64,000 nucleotides of DNA, taken from the NCBI RefSeq assembly GCF_025725645.1, contig NZ_CP107007.1, forward strand, positions 434,001-498,000. The letters are read 5' to 3'. Shown here one piece after another: positions 32,894 through 41,153 of the stretch. The position numbers were made by a program, and so were the translations under genes. The stretch is from Halomonas sp. GD1P12. Lineage in GTDB: Bacteria; Pseudomonadota; Gammaproteobacteria; Pseudomonadales; Halomonadaceae. The notes beneath the pieces are model-generated. The model made no database searches, had not been told where the DNA came from, and saw only the letters and a list, made by a program, of their open reading frames with translations. Each line of letters opens with the position of its first letter. The stretch's first letter is position 1.

Positions 32894-34165
32894 TTAGCGG
32901 GCGTAGCGGCGCAGGATACGGTCGGCCTCGGCTTGCGCCTGGGTCAGTGCCGCTTCCGGCGTCATCTGGCCGGTGAGCGCGGCTTGCACGGCGTTATCCA
33001 GCGTGCGGCGAATGCGCCCGCCCTCATAGGTGGCAAGCTCAGCGGTGCCGAACTCGAGCTGGTCGCGGGCCACCGCCGCCGGCGGGAAGGCCTCGACGTA
33101 GTCGCGCAGCGCCTCGGTCTCATAGGCGGCGGGGCCCACGCCCATGTAGCCGGTTTCGATCGACCAGTCCGCGGCGCGCTCGGGAGCGGTCATCCAGCGG
33201 ATGAAGGTCATCGCGGCGCGCTGCTCCTCCTCGCTGGTATCGGCAAAGATGTAGAAGTTGCCGCCCCCGGTGGGGCTACCGCGCTGCGTTTTGGCCGGTA
33301 GCATTGCTACACCAAAATCGAAGTCGGCGTCGCTCTTCACGGCACTCAGATTGCCGGTGGTGTGCCACATCATTGCCGTGGACTGCTCGAGGAAGTTCTG
33401 GCGAAGCGTCCCCCACTCGATGGTACCGCTGGGCATGACGCCATCTTCGGCAAGCGATACCCAGTACTCCAGCGCCTCGATGGCCGCCGGGTCGTCGAAA
33501 TAGACTTCGGTGCCGGCCTCGTTCATCAGCCGGTGGCCGTTTTGATAGGCGAAGGCCTGAAACATCCAGTACGGGTAGCCGGTGGAGGGCACCATGACGC
33601 CCCACTGGTCACCGCTTGCTTCGCGCACGGTGGCGGCCATCTCGGCCATTTCATCCCAGTTTTGCGGCGGGGTGTCCGGGTCGAGCCCGGCCGCTTCAAA
33701 GGCGTCCTTGTTCCAGAACAGCACGATGGTCGAGCGCTGGAACGGGATGCCGTAGGTCTTGCCGTCGAGCTGGCCGTTTTCCATCAAACCGGGGTAAAAA
33801 CCGTTCAGCCACGCGCGCTCTTCGTCGGTCTCGACCAGGTCGTCGAAGGCGACGATGGCGTTCTGCTCGATCAGCTCGAACAGGTCGATGGAGAACATCA
33901 CCGAAAGCTCGGGCGTATCGCCGGCTTCGATGGCGGACATCGCGCGCACCCGGGTGTCGTCGTAGTTGCCGGCATAGATGGCCTCGACATCGATCTCCGG
34001 GTGTTCGTCCTCGAACTCCTCGACCAGCTCGTCGATCACGTCGGTCAAGGCGCCGCCCACCGACACCGGGTAGTACATCGTGAGATCGACCGCGGCGCTG
34101 GCCTGGGTGGCGCTCAAAAGGCCGGCGGCCAGCGCGGTGAGGGCAAAGGGAAGACGAGACGACAT
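32894..34165 (-). CDS. Carbohydrate/glycerol-phosphate ABC importer periplasmic binding protein (UgpB-like, family 1)
   Basis: The protein has 423 residues. AAGGAG precedes the ATG by about 7 bases. The signal peptide ends near ATQASA-AVDLTMYYP. It resembles UgpB in layout: NYDDTRVRAMSAIEAGDTPELSVMFS, then YGIPFQRSTIVLFWNKDAFEAAGLDPDTPPQNWDEM, then GSPTGGGNFYIFADTSEE and TAPERAADWSIETGYMGVGPAAYE. It captures the solute in the periplasm. It is second in the operon, 46 bases after the ATPase gene. Confidence 0.88.
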   Translation of the reverse strand: MSSRLPFALTALAAGLLSATQASAAVDLTMYYPVSVGGALTDVIDELVEEFEDEHPEIDVEAIYAGNYDDTRVRAMSAIEAGDTPELSVMFSIDLFELIEQNAIVAFDDLVETDEERAWLNGFYPGLMENGQLDGKTYGIPFQRSTIVLFWNKDAFEAAGLDPDTPPQNWDEMAEMAATVREASGDQWGVMVPSTGYPYWMFQAFAYQNGHRLMNEAGTEVYFDDPAAIEALEYWVSLAEDGVMPSGTIEWGTLRQNFLEQSTAMMWHTTGNLSAVKSDADFDFGVAMLPAKTQRGSPTGGGNFYIFADTSEEEQRAAMTFIRWMTAPERAADWSIETGYMGVGPAAYETEALRDYVEAFPPAAVARDQLEFGTAELATYEGGRIRRTLDNAVQAALTGQMTPEAALTQAQAEADRILRRYAR

Positions 34166-34211
34166 GATGAGCTCCTTCTGAATAGCGAGTGGATAACGAG
34201 TAGGTGGCGAA

Positions 34212-35336
34212 TCAGTGCTGGAACGAGCCTACCGTCGGCGGGCGGGCAACGCTTCTTGGGGCGGCGGCGAAGGCGCGGGGCGCCAAATGCTCGTGTCGCA
34301 GACCGTCGGCGGCGAACAGATGCGCCTTTTCCGGCGCCCAGTAGAGGCGGCAGGCCGCCTCTTCGATAGCGGGGCGGCCCGCCACGCGTACGCGAAGAGA
34401 GTGGCTGCCCACGCTCACGTGAACGACGGTGTCGGCGCCCAGGTACTCTTCGCCCTCGATGCGTGCGGCAACGCCGGGCGCGTTTTCAGGGCGAAGCTCG
34501 ATATCCTCGGGGCGAACGCCGAGCTGCCCGCCGGCGGCTTCCAGCGGCGCGACGGGGGTGGTGTCGCCGTCGATCACAGCACCGGCAACACCGGCGACCA
34601 AAGGCAGTAGATTCATGGCGGGGCTTCCTATGAAACTGGCGGCGAAGGCGCTCGCCGGCTGGTTGTAGAGCTCACTCGGGGTGGCGTCCTGAACGATGCG
34701 GCCGTGCTGCATCAAAATGACCCGGTCGCCCATGCTCATGGCTTCCACCTGATCGTGAGTGACGTAAATCACCGTCATATCGAGCCGGCGCTGCAGCGCC
34801 TTGATTTCGCGGCGCATCTCGGTGCGTAGGCGCGCATCCAGGTTCGAAAGCGGCTCGTCCATCAGACAAATCGGGTGCTCGGAAACGATGGCGCGGGCCA
34901 GCGCCACCCGCTGGCGCTGGCCGCCGGACAGGTTCGCCGGCTTGCGGTCGAGATAGGGTGTCAGGTCGACCAGCTCGGCCACGTGTGCAAGGCGCTTTTG
35001 GCGTTCGGCCCTGGGCACGCGGCGGCTCTTCAGGCCAAAGACGATGTTCTCGGCCACGCTCAGGTGGGGAAAGAGCGCGTAGGACTGAAATACCATCGAG
35101 AGACCGCGATCCCCGGGCGGGGCGCGCGTGACGTTGCGCTCGCCGATGTGAATTGCGCCGCTTGAGGCCTCTTCGAGCCCGGCGATCATGCGCAGCGTGG
35201 TCGATTTACCGCAGCCGGAGGGCCCCAGCAGAATGACGAACTGCCCCGGCGTCACCTCAAACGAGATGTCGTCGACAGCGGCGATGGCGCCCCACTGTTT
35301 GGAGACGCCCGCCAGTTGAATGCGCGATTGGCTCAT
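34212..35336 (-). CDS. Carbohydrate/glycerol-phosphate ABC importer ATP-binding protein (UgpC/MalK type)
   Basis: The start is the ATG of MSQSRIQLAGVSKQWG (374 residues). Walker A GPSGCGKST is near 37-45, Q-loop VFQSYALFPH, signature LSGGQRQRVALARA, Walker B ICLMDEPLSNLD and H-loop VTHD. A C-terminal TOBE/MalK regulatory domain follows from about 240 (LGVRPEDIEL). The ATPase is first in the operon, then binding protein and two permeases; most Ugp operons have the ATPase last. A bacterial activator gene ends 83 bases upstream on the same strand. Confidence 0.9.
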   Translation of the reverse strand: MSQSRIQLAGVSKQWGAIAAVDDISFEVTPGQFVILLGPSGCGKSTTLRMIAGLEEASSGAIHIGERNVTRAPPGDRGLSMVFQSYALFPHLSVAENIVFGLKSRRVPRAERQKRLAHVAELVDLTPYLDRKPANLSGGQRQRVALARAIVSEHPICLMDEPLSNLDARLRTEMRREIKALQRRLDMTVIYVTHDQVEAMSMGDRVILMQHGRIVQDATPSELYNQPASAFAASFIGSPAMNLLPLVAGVAGAVIDGDTTPVAPLEAAGGQLGVRPEDIELRPENAPGVAARIEGEEYLGADTVVHVSVGSHSLRVRVAGRPAIEEAACRLYWAPEKAHLFAADGLRHEHLAPRAFAAAPRSVARPPTVGSFQH

Positions 35337-35419
35337 GGCTTTCACCAAAGATGGACCGTGGCCAATCACTGTGGGTCAAGGACGTTGCCGTTGTGTGACG
35401 CTTGCGTGGCGAAAGTGTG

Positions 35420-36817
35420 TCAGCGAAGTTTAAGCCCGTGACGCTTGAGCTTTCGCACCACGCTTGATTGGCTGATTCCCAGGTGCTCGGCCAGCGCGTA
35501 GGTGCTGGCGTGCGTGCGACAGCCGCGCTCAAGAAGCTCGCGCTCCAGTCGCGCAAGGTAGGCGGGCAGGGATTCACCCTCGAGGGGAGGCGGCGTGCTC
35601 GGCGCCTTTGGCGTGTGGGGCGCAGCGGCAGGCGAAGAGGAGGGCTCAACGCCTTCGATGCGATCGAGCGCGCTCGAAAGCCAGGCGCGCTCCAGCCAAT
35701 TCTCGAGCTCGCGCACGTTGCCGGGCCAGTCGCTGCCCATCAGCGTCGACCAGACGTGGTTGTCGAGAAACTTCTGCCGCCCGTAGTGGGCGTTGAGCCG
35801 CGCCAGACACGCCTCGGCAAGCCCCGGAATGTCCTCGCGGCGATCGCGAAGTGCCGGCAGCGTCACGGGAATCACGTTGAGGCGGTAGTAGAGATCCAGC
35901 CGGAAAAGGCCTTCCTGCACGCGCGCCGCCAGGTCCTGGTTGGTGGCGACCACCAGGCGGAAATCGACCCGGCGGGGGCGGGTGTCGCCCAGGCGCGTCA
36001 TCTTGCCGTCCTGAATTACCTTCAAAAGCTTGGTCTGCATCAACAGCGGAAGCTCGCCGATCTCGTCGAGAAACAGCGTGCCGCCTTCGGCCTGCTCCAG
36101 AAGCCCCGCCTTGCCCTGGCGGGCGGCGCCGCTGAACGCGCCGGGCTGGTAGCCGAACATCTCGGACTCGAACAGGTTCTCCGGAATGGCGCCGCAGTTG
36201 ACCTCGACGAAGGGGCCGGCCGCGCGCTCGCTCCAGCGGTGGAGCTGACGGGCAAACGCCGTTTTGCCCACGCCGGATTCCCCCAGCATCAGCACGCTGG
36301 CCCCGGAAGGCGCGACGCGCTTCAAAAGGCTTGCGACCTCGCGCATCGCGTGACTTCGCACCTGAAGCTCCTCCAAAGCGCTGTCGAGCGCCGGGTCGTC
36401 GGTCACACTCTGGCCGCGCTTGACGTGCTCGTTGAAGCGCTTTTGCAACAGCGCGTACTCGTCCTGCAAAAGCTGAAGGTCGGTCATGTCCCGCGAGCGG
36501 CTGACGATGCGCTCGAGCCTGCCGTTCACGAACACCGGGTGGGCCTCGGCGATCACCCGCCGCCCGGTGCCGGTGACCTGCATCAGCTGCGCCGGGCGGT
36601 GGGTGCGCATGACCTCCAGACTGATGGAGGGCCTGAGCACGCCGTCGCGCTCAAGCTCTCTGACGTTGCTGCCCAGTAGCGCCTCGCGCGAGAGCCCGTA
36701 CACCGCCTCGACGCCGGGGCTGATGTCCAGTATTTGACCGTCACCACTCACGATGAAGAAGTGGTCGTTGGCGGTCTCCACGATGGTCTTGAGCACGCTG
36801 CGATCGATTTCGTCCAC
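35420..36817 (-). CDS. Sigma-54-dependent activator, PAS-AAA+-Fis (TyrR/NtrC-like)
   Basis: I start at GTG ([14 protein letters not shown], 465 residues) because GAGGA lies 7 bases upstream; a TTG 11 codons earlier is open. An N-terminal PAS domain at about 15-110 ([22 protein letters not shown]) should sense a small ligand. The AAA+ domain has GESGVGKT at 179-186, the sigma-54 contact loop GAFSGA at 226-231 (usual form GAFTGA) and FLDEIGELP at 249-257. A Fis-type helix-turn-helix ends the protein ([21 protein letters not shown]). It is divergent from the ureohydrolase operon, whose promoter is sigma-54 type, and is the clear candidate activator. Confidence 0.93.
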   Translation of the reverse strand: MDEIDRSVLKTIVETANDHFFIVSGDGQILDISPGVEAVYGLSREALLGSNVRELERDGVLRPSISLEVMRTHRPAQLMQVTGTGRRVIAEAHPVFVNGRLERIVSRSRDMTDLQLLQDEYALLQKRFNEHVKRGQSVTDDPALDSALEELQVRSHAMREVASLLKRVAPSGASVLMLGESGVGKTAFARQLHRWSERAAGPFVEVNCGAIPENLFESEMFGYQPGAFSGAARQGKAGLLEQAEGGTLFLDEIGELPLLMQTKLLKVIQDGKMTRLGDTRPRRVDFRLVVATNQDLAARVQEGLFRLDLYYRLNVIPVTLPALRDRREDIPGLAEACLARLNAHYGRQKFLDNHVWSTLMGSDWPGNVRELENWLERAWLSSALDRIEGVEPSSSPAAAPHTPKAPSTPPPLEGESLPAYLARLERELLERGCRTHASTYALAEHLGISQSSVVRKLKRHGLKLR

Positions 36818-36849
36818 GCCGTTTTCCTCGAACCGATGGTGACTCGTCA

Positions 36850-36895
36850 ATGCAAAAACGACTCGATGCTACGCGTTTTCGAGTCGTTTTTGCAT
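36850..36895. promoter_or_regulatory. Long inverted repeat: candidate activator-binding site
   Basis: Arms of 17 bases (36850-36866 and 36879-36895; the core arm reads TGCAAAAACGACTCGA and its complement) flank a 12-base spacer TGCTACGCGTTT. The centre is about 90 bases upstream of the expected sigma-54 start, the normal position of an enhancer-binding-protein site. It overlaps the beginning of the activator gene, so it could also autoregulate. Confidence 0.75.
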
Positions 36896-36937
36896 CAACC
36901 AGGGCGGATAAAGACCGATTTTGGGGGCTCATCTCGC

Positions 36938-36954
36938 CTGGCACGCTAAATGCA
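36938..36954 (+). promoter_or_regulatory. Sigma-54 promoter of the ureohydrolase operon
   Basis: The sequence CTGGCACGCTAAATGCA matches the -24/-12 consensus YTGGCACGNNNNTTGCW with one mismatch (ATGC for TTGC). It is about 76 bases before the GTG start of the ureohydrolase gene, and the divergent gene encodes a sigma-54 activator. Confidence 0.85.
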
Positions 36955-37029
36955 GTATCTGTGTAAACCTTTCGATCGGGCTCAGTGTTCAGGACGCTGG
37001 ACTCGAGAATCATTACAAGGAGAAGCGCC

Positions 37030-37980
37030 GTGAGTGATTTCAACCAGCCGCTGGGCGGCAACAGCGTACCGCGCTTTGGCGGACCGGCGACCATGATGCG
37101 CCTGCCTAGCCAAGAAAGTGCCGAAGGTCTCGACGTTGCCTTTATTGGTATCCCCATGGATATCGGCACCTCCAACCGACCCGGCACGCGGATGGGCCCG
37201 CGCCAGATTCGCGACGAGTCGCGCATGCTGCGCCCCTACAACATGGCCACTCGCGCCGCGCCTTTTGAGTCCCTGCAGGTGGCGGACATCGGCGACGTGC
37301 CGATCAACACCTTCCACCTGCCCAAGAGCGTGGACATCATCACCGCGTTCTTCGACGACGTGCTAAGCCACGACTGCGTGCCGTTGACGCTTGGTGGCGA
37401 CCACACCATGACGCTGCCGATTCTGCGCGCCATGGCCAAAAAGCACGGCCCCGTGGGGCTGATTCATATCGATGCCCACGCCGACGTCAACGAGCACATG
37501 TTCGGCGAGGAGATTGCCCACGGCACCACCTTCCGCCGAGCCCAGGAAGAGGGGCTTTTGGCGAAAGAGAAGGTGGTGCAGATCGGCCTGCGCGGTACCG
37601 GCTACGCCGCCGAGGACTTCGACTGGTGCCGCGACCAGGGCTTTCGCGTGGTTCAGGCCGAGGCGTGCTGGTACCAGTCGCTGGCGCCCTTGATGGACGA
37701 GGTGCGCGCACAGATGGGCGACACACCGGTGTACATCAGCTTCGACATCGACGGCCTCGACCCGTCGGTGGCGCCGGGCACCGGCACCGTCGAGATGGGC
37801 GGGCTGACCTCCCATCAGGGCCTCGAGATCGTGCGCGGCGCGGCGGGGCTCAACATCGTCGGCGGTGATCTCGTCGAGGTTTCGCCGCCGTATGACACCA
37901 GCGGCAATACCGCGCTGATGGGCGCCACGCTTTTGTACGAGATGCTCTGCGTGCTGCCGGGCGTGAAGAAAGGAGAGTGA
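37030..37980 (+). CDS. Ureohydrolase, probable guanidinobutyrase (agmatinase family)
   Basis: The start is GTG with AAGGAG 8 bases upstream (316 residues). It hydrolyses a guanidino compound to an amine and urea with two Mn(II) ions. Metal ligands are visible as GGDH (122-125), DAHAD (148-152) and SFDIDGLDP (237-245). HADVNEHMFGEEIAHGTTFRRA resembles the 4-guanidinobutyrase/guanidinopropionase group more than agmatinase or arginase (from memory). The operon with an AruI-like decarboxylase and an aldehyde dehydrogenase fits 4-guanidinobutyrate to GABA plus urea. Transcribed from the sigma-54 promoter upstream. Confidence 0.88.
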   Translation: MSDFNQPLGGNSVPRFGGPATMMRLPSQESAEGLDVAFIGIPMDIGTSNRPGTRMGPRQIRDESRMLRPYNMATRAAPFESLQVADIGDVPINTFHLPKSVDIITAFFDDVLSHDCVPLTLGGDHTMTLPILRAMAKKHGPVGLIHIDAHADVNEHMFGEEIAHGTTFRRAQEEGLLAKEKVVQIGLRGTGYAAEDFDWCRDQGFRVVQAEACWYQSLAPLMDEVRAQMGDTPVYISFDIDGLDPSVAPGTGTVEMGGLTSHQGLEIVRGAAGLNIVGGDLVEVSPPYDTSGNTALMGATLLYEMLCVLPGVKKGE

Positions 37981-37987
37981 TCGCGTT

Positions 37988-38006
37988 GGGCGCCGTTCGG
38001 GCGCCC
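37988..38006 (+). promoter_or_regulatory. Intercistronic hairpin after the ureohydrolase gene
   Basis: The perfect arms GGGCGCC and GGCGCCC surround GTTCG. It begins 8 bases after the ureohydrolase stop, in a 146-base gap before the membrane protein gene. There is no T-run, so it probably protects the upstream mRNA or partly limits the downstream genes. Confidence 0.6.
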
Positions 38007-38126
38007 GTCTGAAAGCGATACGGGTAATAAAAAGAACGATAAAAAAACGACAAAAAAGAAAGGTCGAACCTTTCCTGCGAACGCCGCCAGCCCACCTTCA
38101 ATAATCATTTCCAACAGGTGAACATC

Positions 38127-39509
38127 ATGTCCGACCCTCAAGCGATACACGATGAGCGCGCGCCCGACGAGGCCATCCCGCGCCGCCATCTGCTCAAGTT
38201 CCTGATTCCCTCGATCATCGGGGTGTTGCTGTTTCTGGTGCCGTTTCAAACCGGTGAGTCGGTCAACATCGGTATGGGGATGATGGCCGATGGCCTGCAG
38301 GCACTACTCGGCGGGGCGCTGCCGCTGATCGCCATGGTGGTGCTGTGCGTGTCGGTCATCGTTACACTCTACGTGAAGGCCGCGAAACCGGCCTGGGCCC
38401 AGGGCGGGCACTTCGGCGACATGTTTCAGGTCGGGGCGATCTGGGTGGCGCTGCGCGTGTTGGGCGCCATTTTCGTGGTGATGACCTATTTTCAAGTGGG
38501 CCCCGAATTCGTCACCGCCTCGTTTACCGGCGGGGTCATGCTCAACGACCTGGCGCCGGTGCTTTTGACGTTTTTCTTCTTCGCTGCGATTTTGCTGCCA
38601 TTTCTGGTCGAGTTCGGCTTCATGGAGTTCATCGGTAGCCTGGTGCGCAAGCCGTTTCGCCTCATCTTCAATCTGCCGGGGCGCAGCGCCATCGATGCCA
38701 CCGCCTCCTGGATGGGTTCGGGCACCGTGGGCGTGCTGATCACTTCCCAGCAATACGAGCAGGGCTTCTACAGCGGCCGCGAGGCCTCGGTGATCGCCAC
38801 CAACTTCTCCGTGGCGTCCATTGCCTTCAGCCTGCTGGTGGTTAACTTCGTCGATTTGAACCACCTGTTCGTGCCGTTCTACTTCACCGTGGTGGTTTCC
38901 GGGCTGATTGCCGCGATCATCGTCTCGCGCATTCCGCCGCTGTCGCTGAAATCCGACGACTACCATGAGCCGGTCGGCTGTCAGATTCGCGAAGAGAACA
39001 CCGGCCGCGCCGGGCTTTTCCGCTACAGTCTGCAGCAGGCCACGCGCCGCGCCGCAGGCGCGCCGGGACCCATGGCGCTTGCCAAACTGGCGCTGATCAA
39101 CGTCATCGACATCTTCCTGACGCTTCTGCCGCTGGTGTTCGCGATCGGCACCGTCGCGCTGATTCTGGCCGAGTTCACGCCGCTCTTTACCTGGCTCTCC
39201 TACCCCATGGTGCCGGTGCTGGAGTGGCTGCGCATTCCTGAAGCTCAGGCCGCGGCACCGGCCACACTGGTGGGCTTTGCCGATATGTTTCTGCCGGCGG
39301 TGCTGGCCACCAATATCGACAGCGAGCTCACCCGCTTCGTGATCGCGTGTCTGTCGATGACGCAGCTGGTGTACATGTCCGAAATCGGCGCGCTGCTGCT
39401 GAAGTCGAAGATTCCCATCGCGCTTTGGGAGCTGGCAGCGGTCTTTCTGCTGCGCACCGCCATTACGCTGCCGATCATCGCCTTGATCGCGCATACCCTC
39501 GTCTTTTAA
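38127..39509 (+). CDS. YjiH-family membrane protein, probable transporter
   Basis: I start at the ATG of MSDPQAIHDERAPDE (460 residues); a GTG 9 bases upstream is also in frame. About ten hydrophobic segments are visible. Family blocks with the nucleoside-recognition (gate) domain are GRSAIDATASWMGSGTVGVLITSQQYEQGFYSGREA-like (about 190-225) and GFADMFLPAVLATNIDSELTRFVIACLSMTQLVYMSE. The substrate is not established for this family. In this operon between a ureohydrolase and an arginine-route decarboxylase it probably moves a guanidino compound or a product such as GABA or urea. Confidence 0.8.
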   Translation: MSDPQAIHDERAPDEAIPRRHLLKFLIPSIIGVLLFLVPFQTGESVNIGMGMMADGLQALLGGALPLIAMVVLCVSVIVTLYVKAAKPAWAQGGHFGDMFQVGAIWVALRVLGAIFVVMTYFQVGPEFVTASFTGGVMLNDLAPVLLTFFFFAAILLPFLVEFGFMEFIGSLVRKPFRLIFNLPGRSAIDATASWMGSGTVGVLITSQQYEQGFYSGREASVIATNFSVASIAFSLLVVNFVDLNHLFVPFYFTVVVSGLIAAIIVSRIPPLSLKSDDYHEPVGCQIREENTGRAGLFRYSLQQATRRAAGAPGPMALAKLALINVIDIFLTLLPLVFAIGTVALILAEFTPLFTWLSYPMVPVLEWLRIPEAQAAAPATLVGFADMFLPAVLATNIDSELTRFVIACLSMTQLVYMSEIGALLLKSKIPIALWELAAVFLLRTAITLPIIALIAHTLVF

Positions 39510-39518
39510 GGAGCTTCG

Positions 39519-41153
39519 ATGAAAGAGCACGATACGATGACCTGCGCCGAGCTTCTGATTCGCCTTCTGCGCGACACCTACGGCGTCGACACCCTCTTCG
39601 GCATCCCCGGCGTGCACACGGTCGAGCTCTACCGCGGCCTCGAAGGCGGAGGCATCCGTCACGTCACGCCGCGCCACGAACAGGGCGCGGGCTTCATGGC
39701 CGACGGCTACGCCCGCGCCAGCGGCCAGCCCGGGGTGTGTTTGATCATCACCGGCCCCGGCATGACCAACATTGCCACCGCCATGGGCCAGGCGCTCGCG
39801 GATTCGATTCCGATGCTGGTGATCTCGAGCGTCAACCGCCGCGACACCCTGGGGCTCGGCCAGGGGCGGCTCCACGAGCTACAAAGCCAGCAGCAGGTGA
39901 TCAGCGGTGTGGCGCGCTTCAGCCATACGCTGCTCGACGCCGATACGCTGCCCGAGGTCCTGGCTCGCGCCTTTACAGTGTTTAGAGGCGCACGCCCGGG
40001 CCCGGTGCATATCGAGATTCCCATCGATCTGTTCGACGCGCCGGTCACGCCGCCGCGCTCCTGGCAGGCACCGCGCCTTTACCGCGCGGCGCCGGACCCG
40101 GAAGGCCTGCGCGAAGCAGCAAGGCTTTTGGAGGCGGCGAAGCGCCCGCTGGTGCTCTTGGGCGGCGGCTGCGAGGATGCCTTCCAGGCCGCCCACGCGC
40201 TGGTCGAACGCCTCGACGCGCCGACGGTTACCACCATCAACGCCAAGGGGCTTTTGGGGCGCGACCATCCGCTGGATCTCGGCGCCAACGCAGCACTCCC
40301 CGCGGTGCGCCGGCTGGCCTCAAATGCCGATGTGATTCTCGCCGTGGGCACCGAGCTCGGTGAAACCGATTATGACGTGGTGTTCGACGACGGCTTTCTG
40401 CTGACCGGCACGCTGATTCGCGTGGATATCGACGCCGAGCAGCTGGCACGCAACCAGGCCACCACGCTTGGGCTGGTGGGGGATGCCGGACGCACGCTGG
40501 CGCTGCTGGCCGAGTATTTTCCCGAACCGCTGTCGCGGGGCGGTGCCGAGCGGGTCAGTCAGGCGCTGGCGGAACTCGATCTGGAAAATGATTCGGCGTT
40601 TTCCACCTTCGTATTGCTCTACGAGACGCTTGCCGAGCATCTGCCCGAGGCGATTCTGGTGGGCGACTCCACCGCGCCGGTCTACGCCGGCAATCATCTG
40701 GTCAGTCAGCCCCAGCCGCGGCGCTACTTCAACGCCTCGACGGGCTACGGGACGCTGGGCTACGGGTTGCCCGCCGCGCTTGGCGCCCAGCTCGCGCAGC
40801 CGCAGCTTCGCGTGGTGGCGCTAGTGGGCGATGGCGGGGTGATGTTTACGCTCTCGGAGATCGCCACCGCCGTCGAGGAGCAGCTTCCTGTCGTGATCCT
40901 GCTGTGGCACAACGCGGGGTACGAGGAGATCCGCCGCTATATGGACGATAACGGCGTGGCGCGCCTGGGCGTCGACCTCAAGGCGCCAGACTTTTTGATC
41001 CTCGCCGACGGCTTCGGCTGCCCGTCCGCCCATATCGAAAGCCCGTCCCAGTTGGCGGCGGCGCTTGCCGAGCGCGACGCCGCTCGTCCGCTTCTCATCG
41101 AAATCGACGCCGCCGTTTGGCAGCAAGGCGCTACCCGTTCGGAGACACCATGA
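39519..41153 (+). CDS. Thiamine-diphosphate decarboxylase, AruI (2-ketoarginine decarboxylase)-like
   Basis: The protein has 544 residues of the acetolactate-synthase superfamily. AAGGAG lies 5 bases before the ATG. The N-terminus LFGIPGVHTVELYRGLEGGGIRH then PRHEQGAGFMADGYAR carries the catalytic Glu54; the TPP-binding block is VGDGGVMFTLSEIATAVEEQ then HNAGYEEI. The GIPGVHT(L/V)ELYRG opening is, from memory, close to Pseudomonas AruI. It would turn 2-ketoarginine into 4-guanidinobutyraldehyde, the substrate of the aldehyde dehydrogenase that overlaps its 3' end by 4 bases. An alternative is another 2-keto acid decarboxylase. Confidence 0.8.
   Translation: MKEHDTMTCAELLIRLLRDTYGVDTLFGIPGVHTVELYRGLEGGGIRHVTPRHEQGAGFMADGYARASGQPGVCLIITGPGMTNIATAMGQALADSIPMLVISSVNRRDTLGLGQGRLHELQSQQQVISGVARFSHTLLDADTLPEVLARAFTVFRGARPGPVHIEIPIDLFDAPVTPPRSWQAPRLYRAAPDPEGLREAARLLEAAKRPLVLLGGGCEDAFQAAHALVERLDAPTVTTINAKGLLGRDHPLDLGANAALPAVRRLASNADVILAVGTELGETDYDVVFDDGFLLTGTLIRVDIDAEQLARNQATTLGLVGDAGRTLALLAEYFPEPLSRGGAERVSQALAELDLENDSAFSTFVLLYETLAEHLPEAILVGDSTAPVYAGNHLVSQPQPRRYFNASTGYGTLGYGLPAALGAQLAQPQLRVVALVGDGGVMFTLSEIATAVEEQLPVVILLWHNAGYEEIRRYMDDNGVARLGVDLKAPDFLILADGFGCPSAHIESPSQLAAALAERDAARPLLIEIDAAVWQQGATRSETP

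Noticed and set aside
38304..39875. A 523-codon open frame on the minus strand opposite the YjiH-type and TPP-enzyme genes
   Set aside because: It crosses two convincing genes, is full of His/Arg/Gln low-complexity sequence and matches no family. GC-rich codon bias produces such frames.
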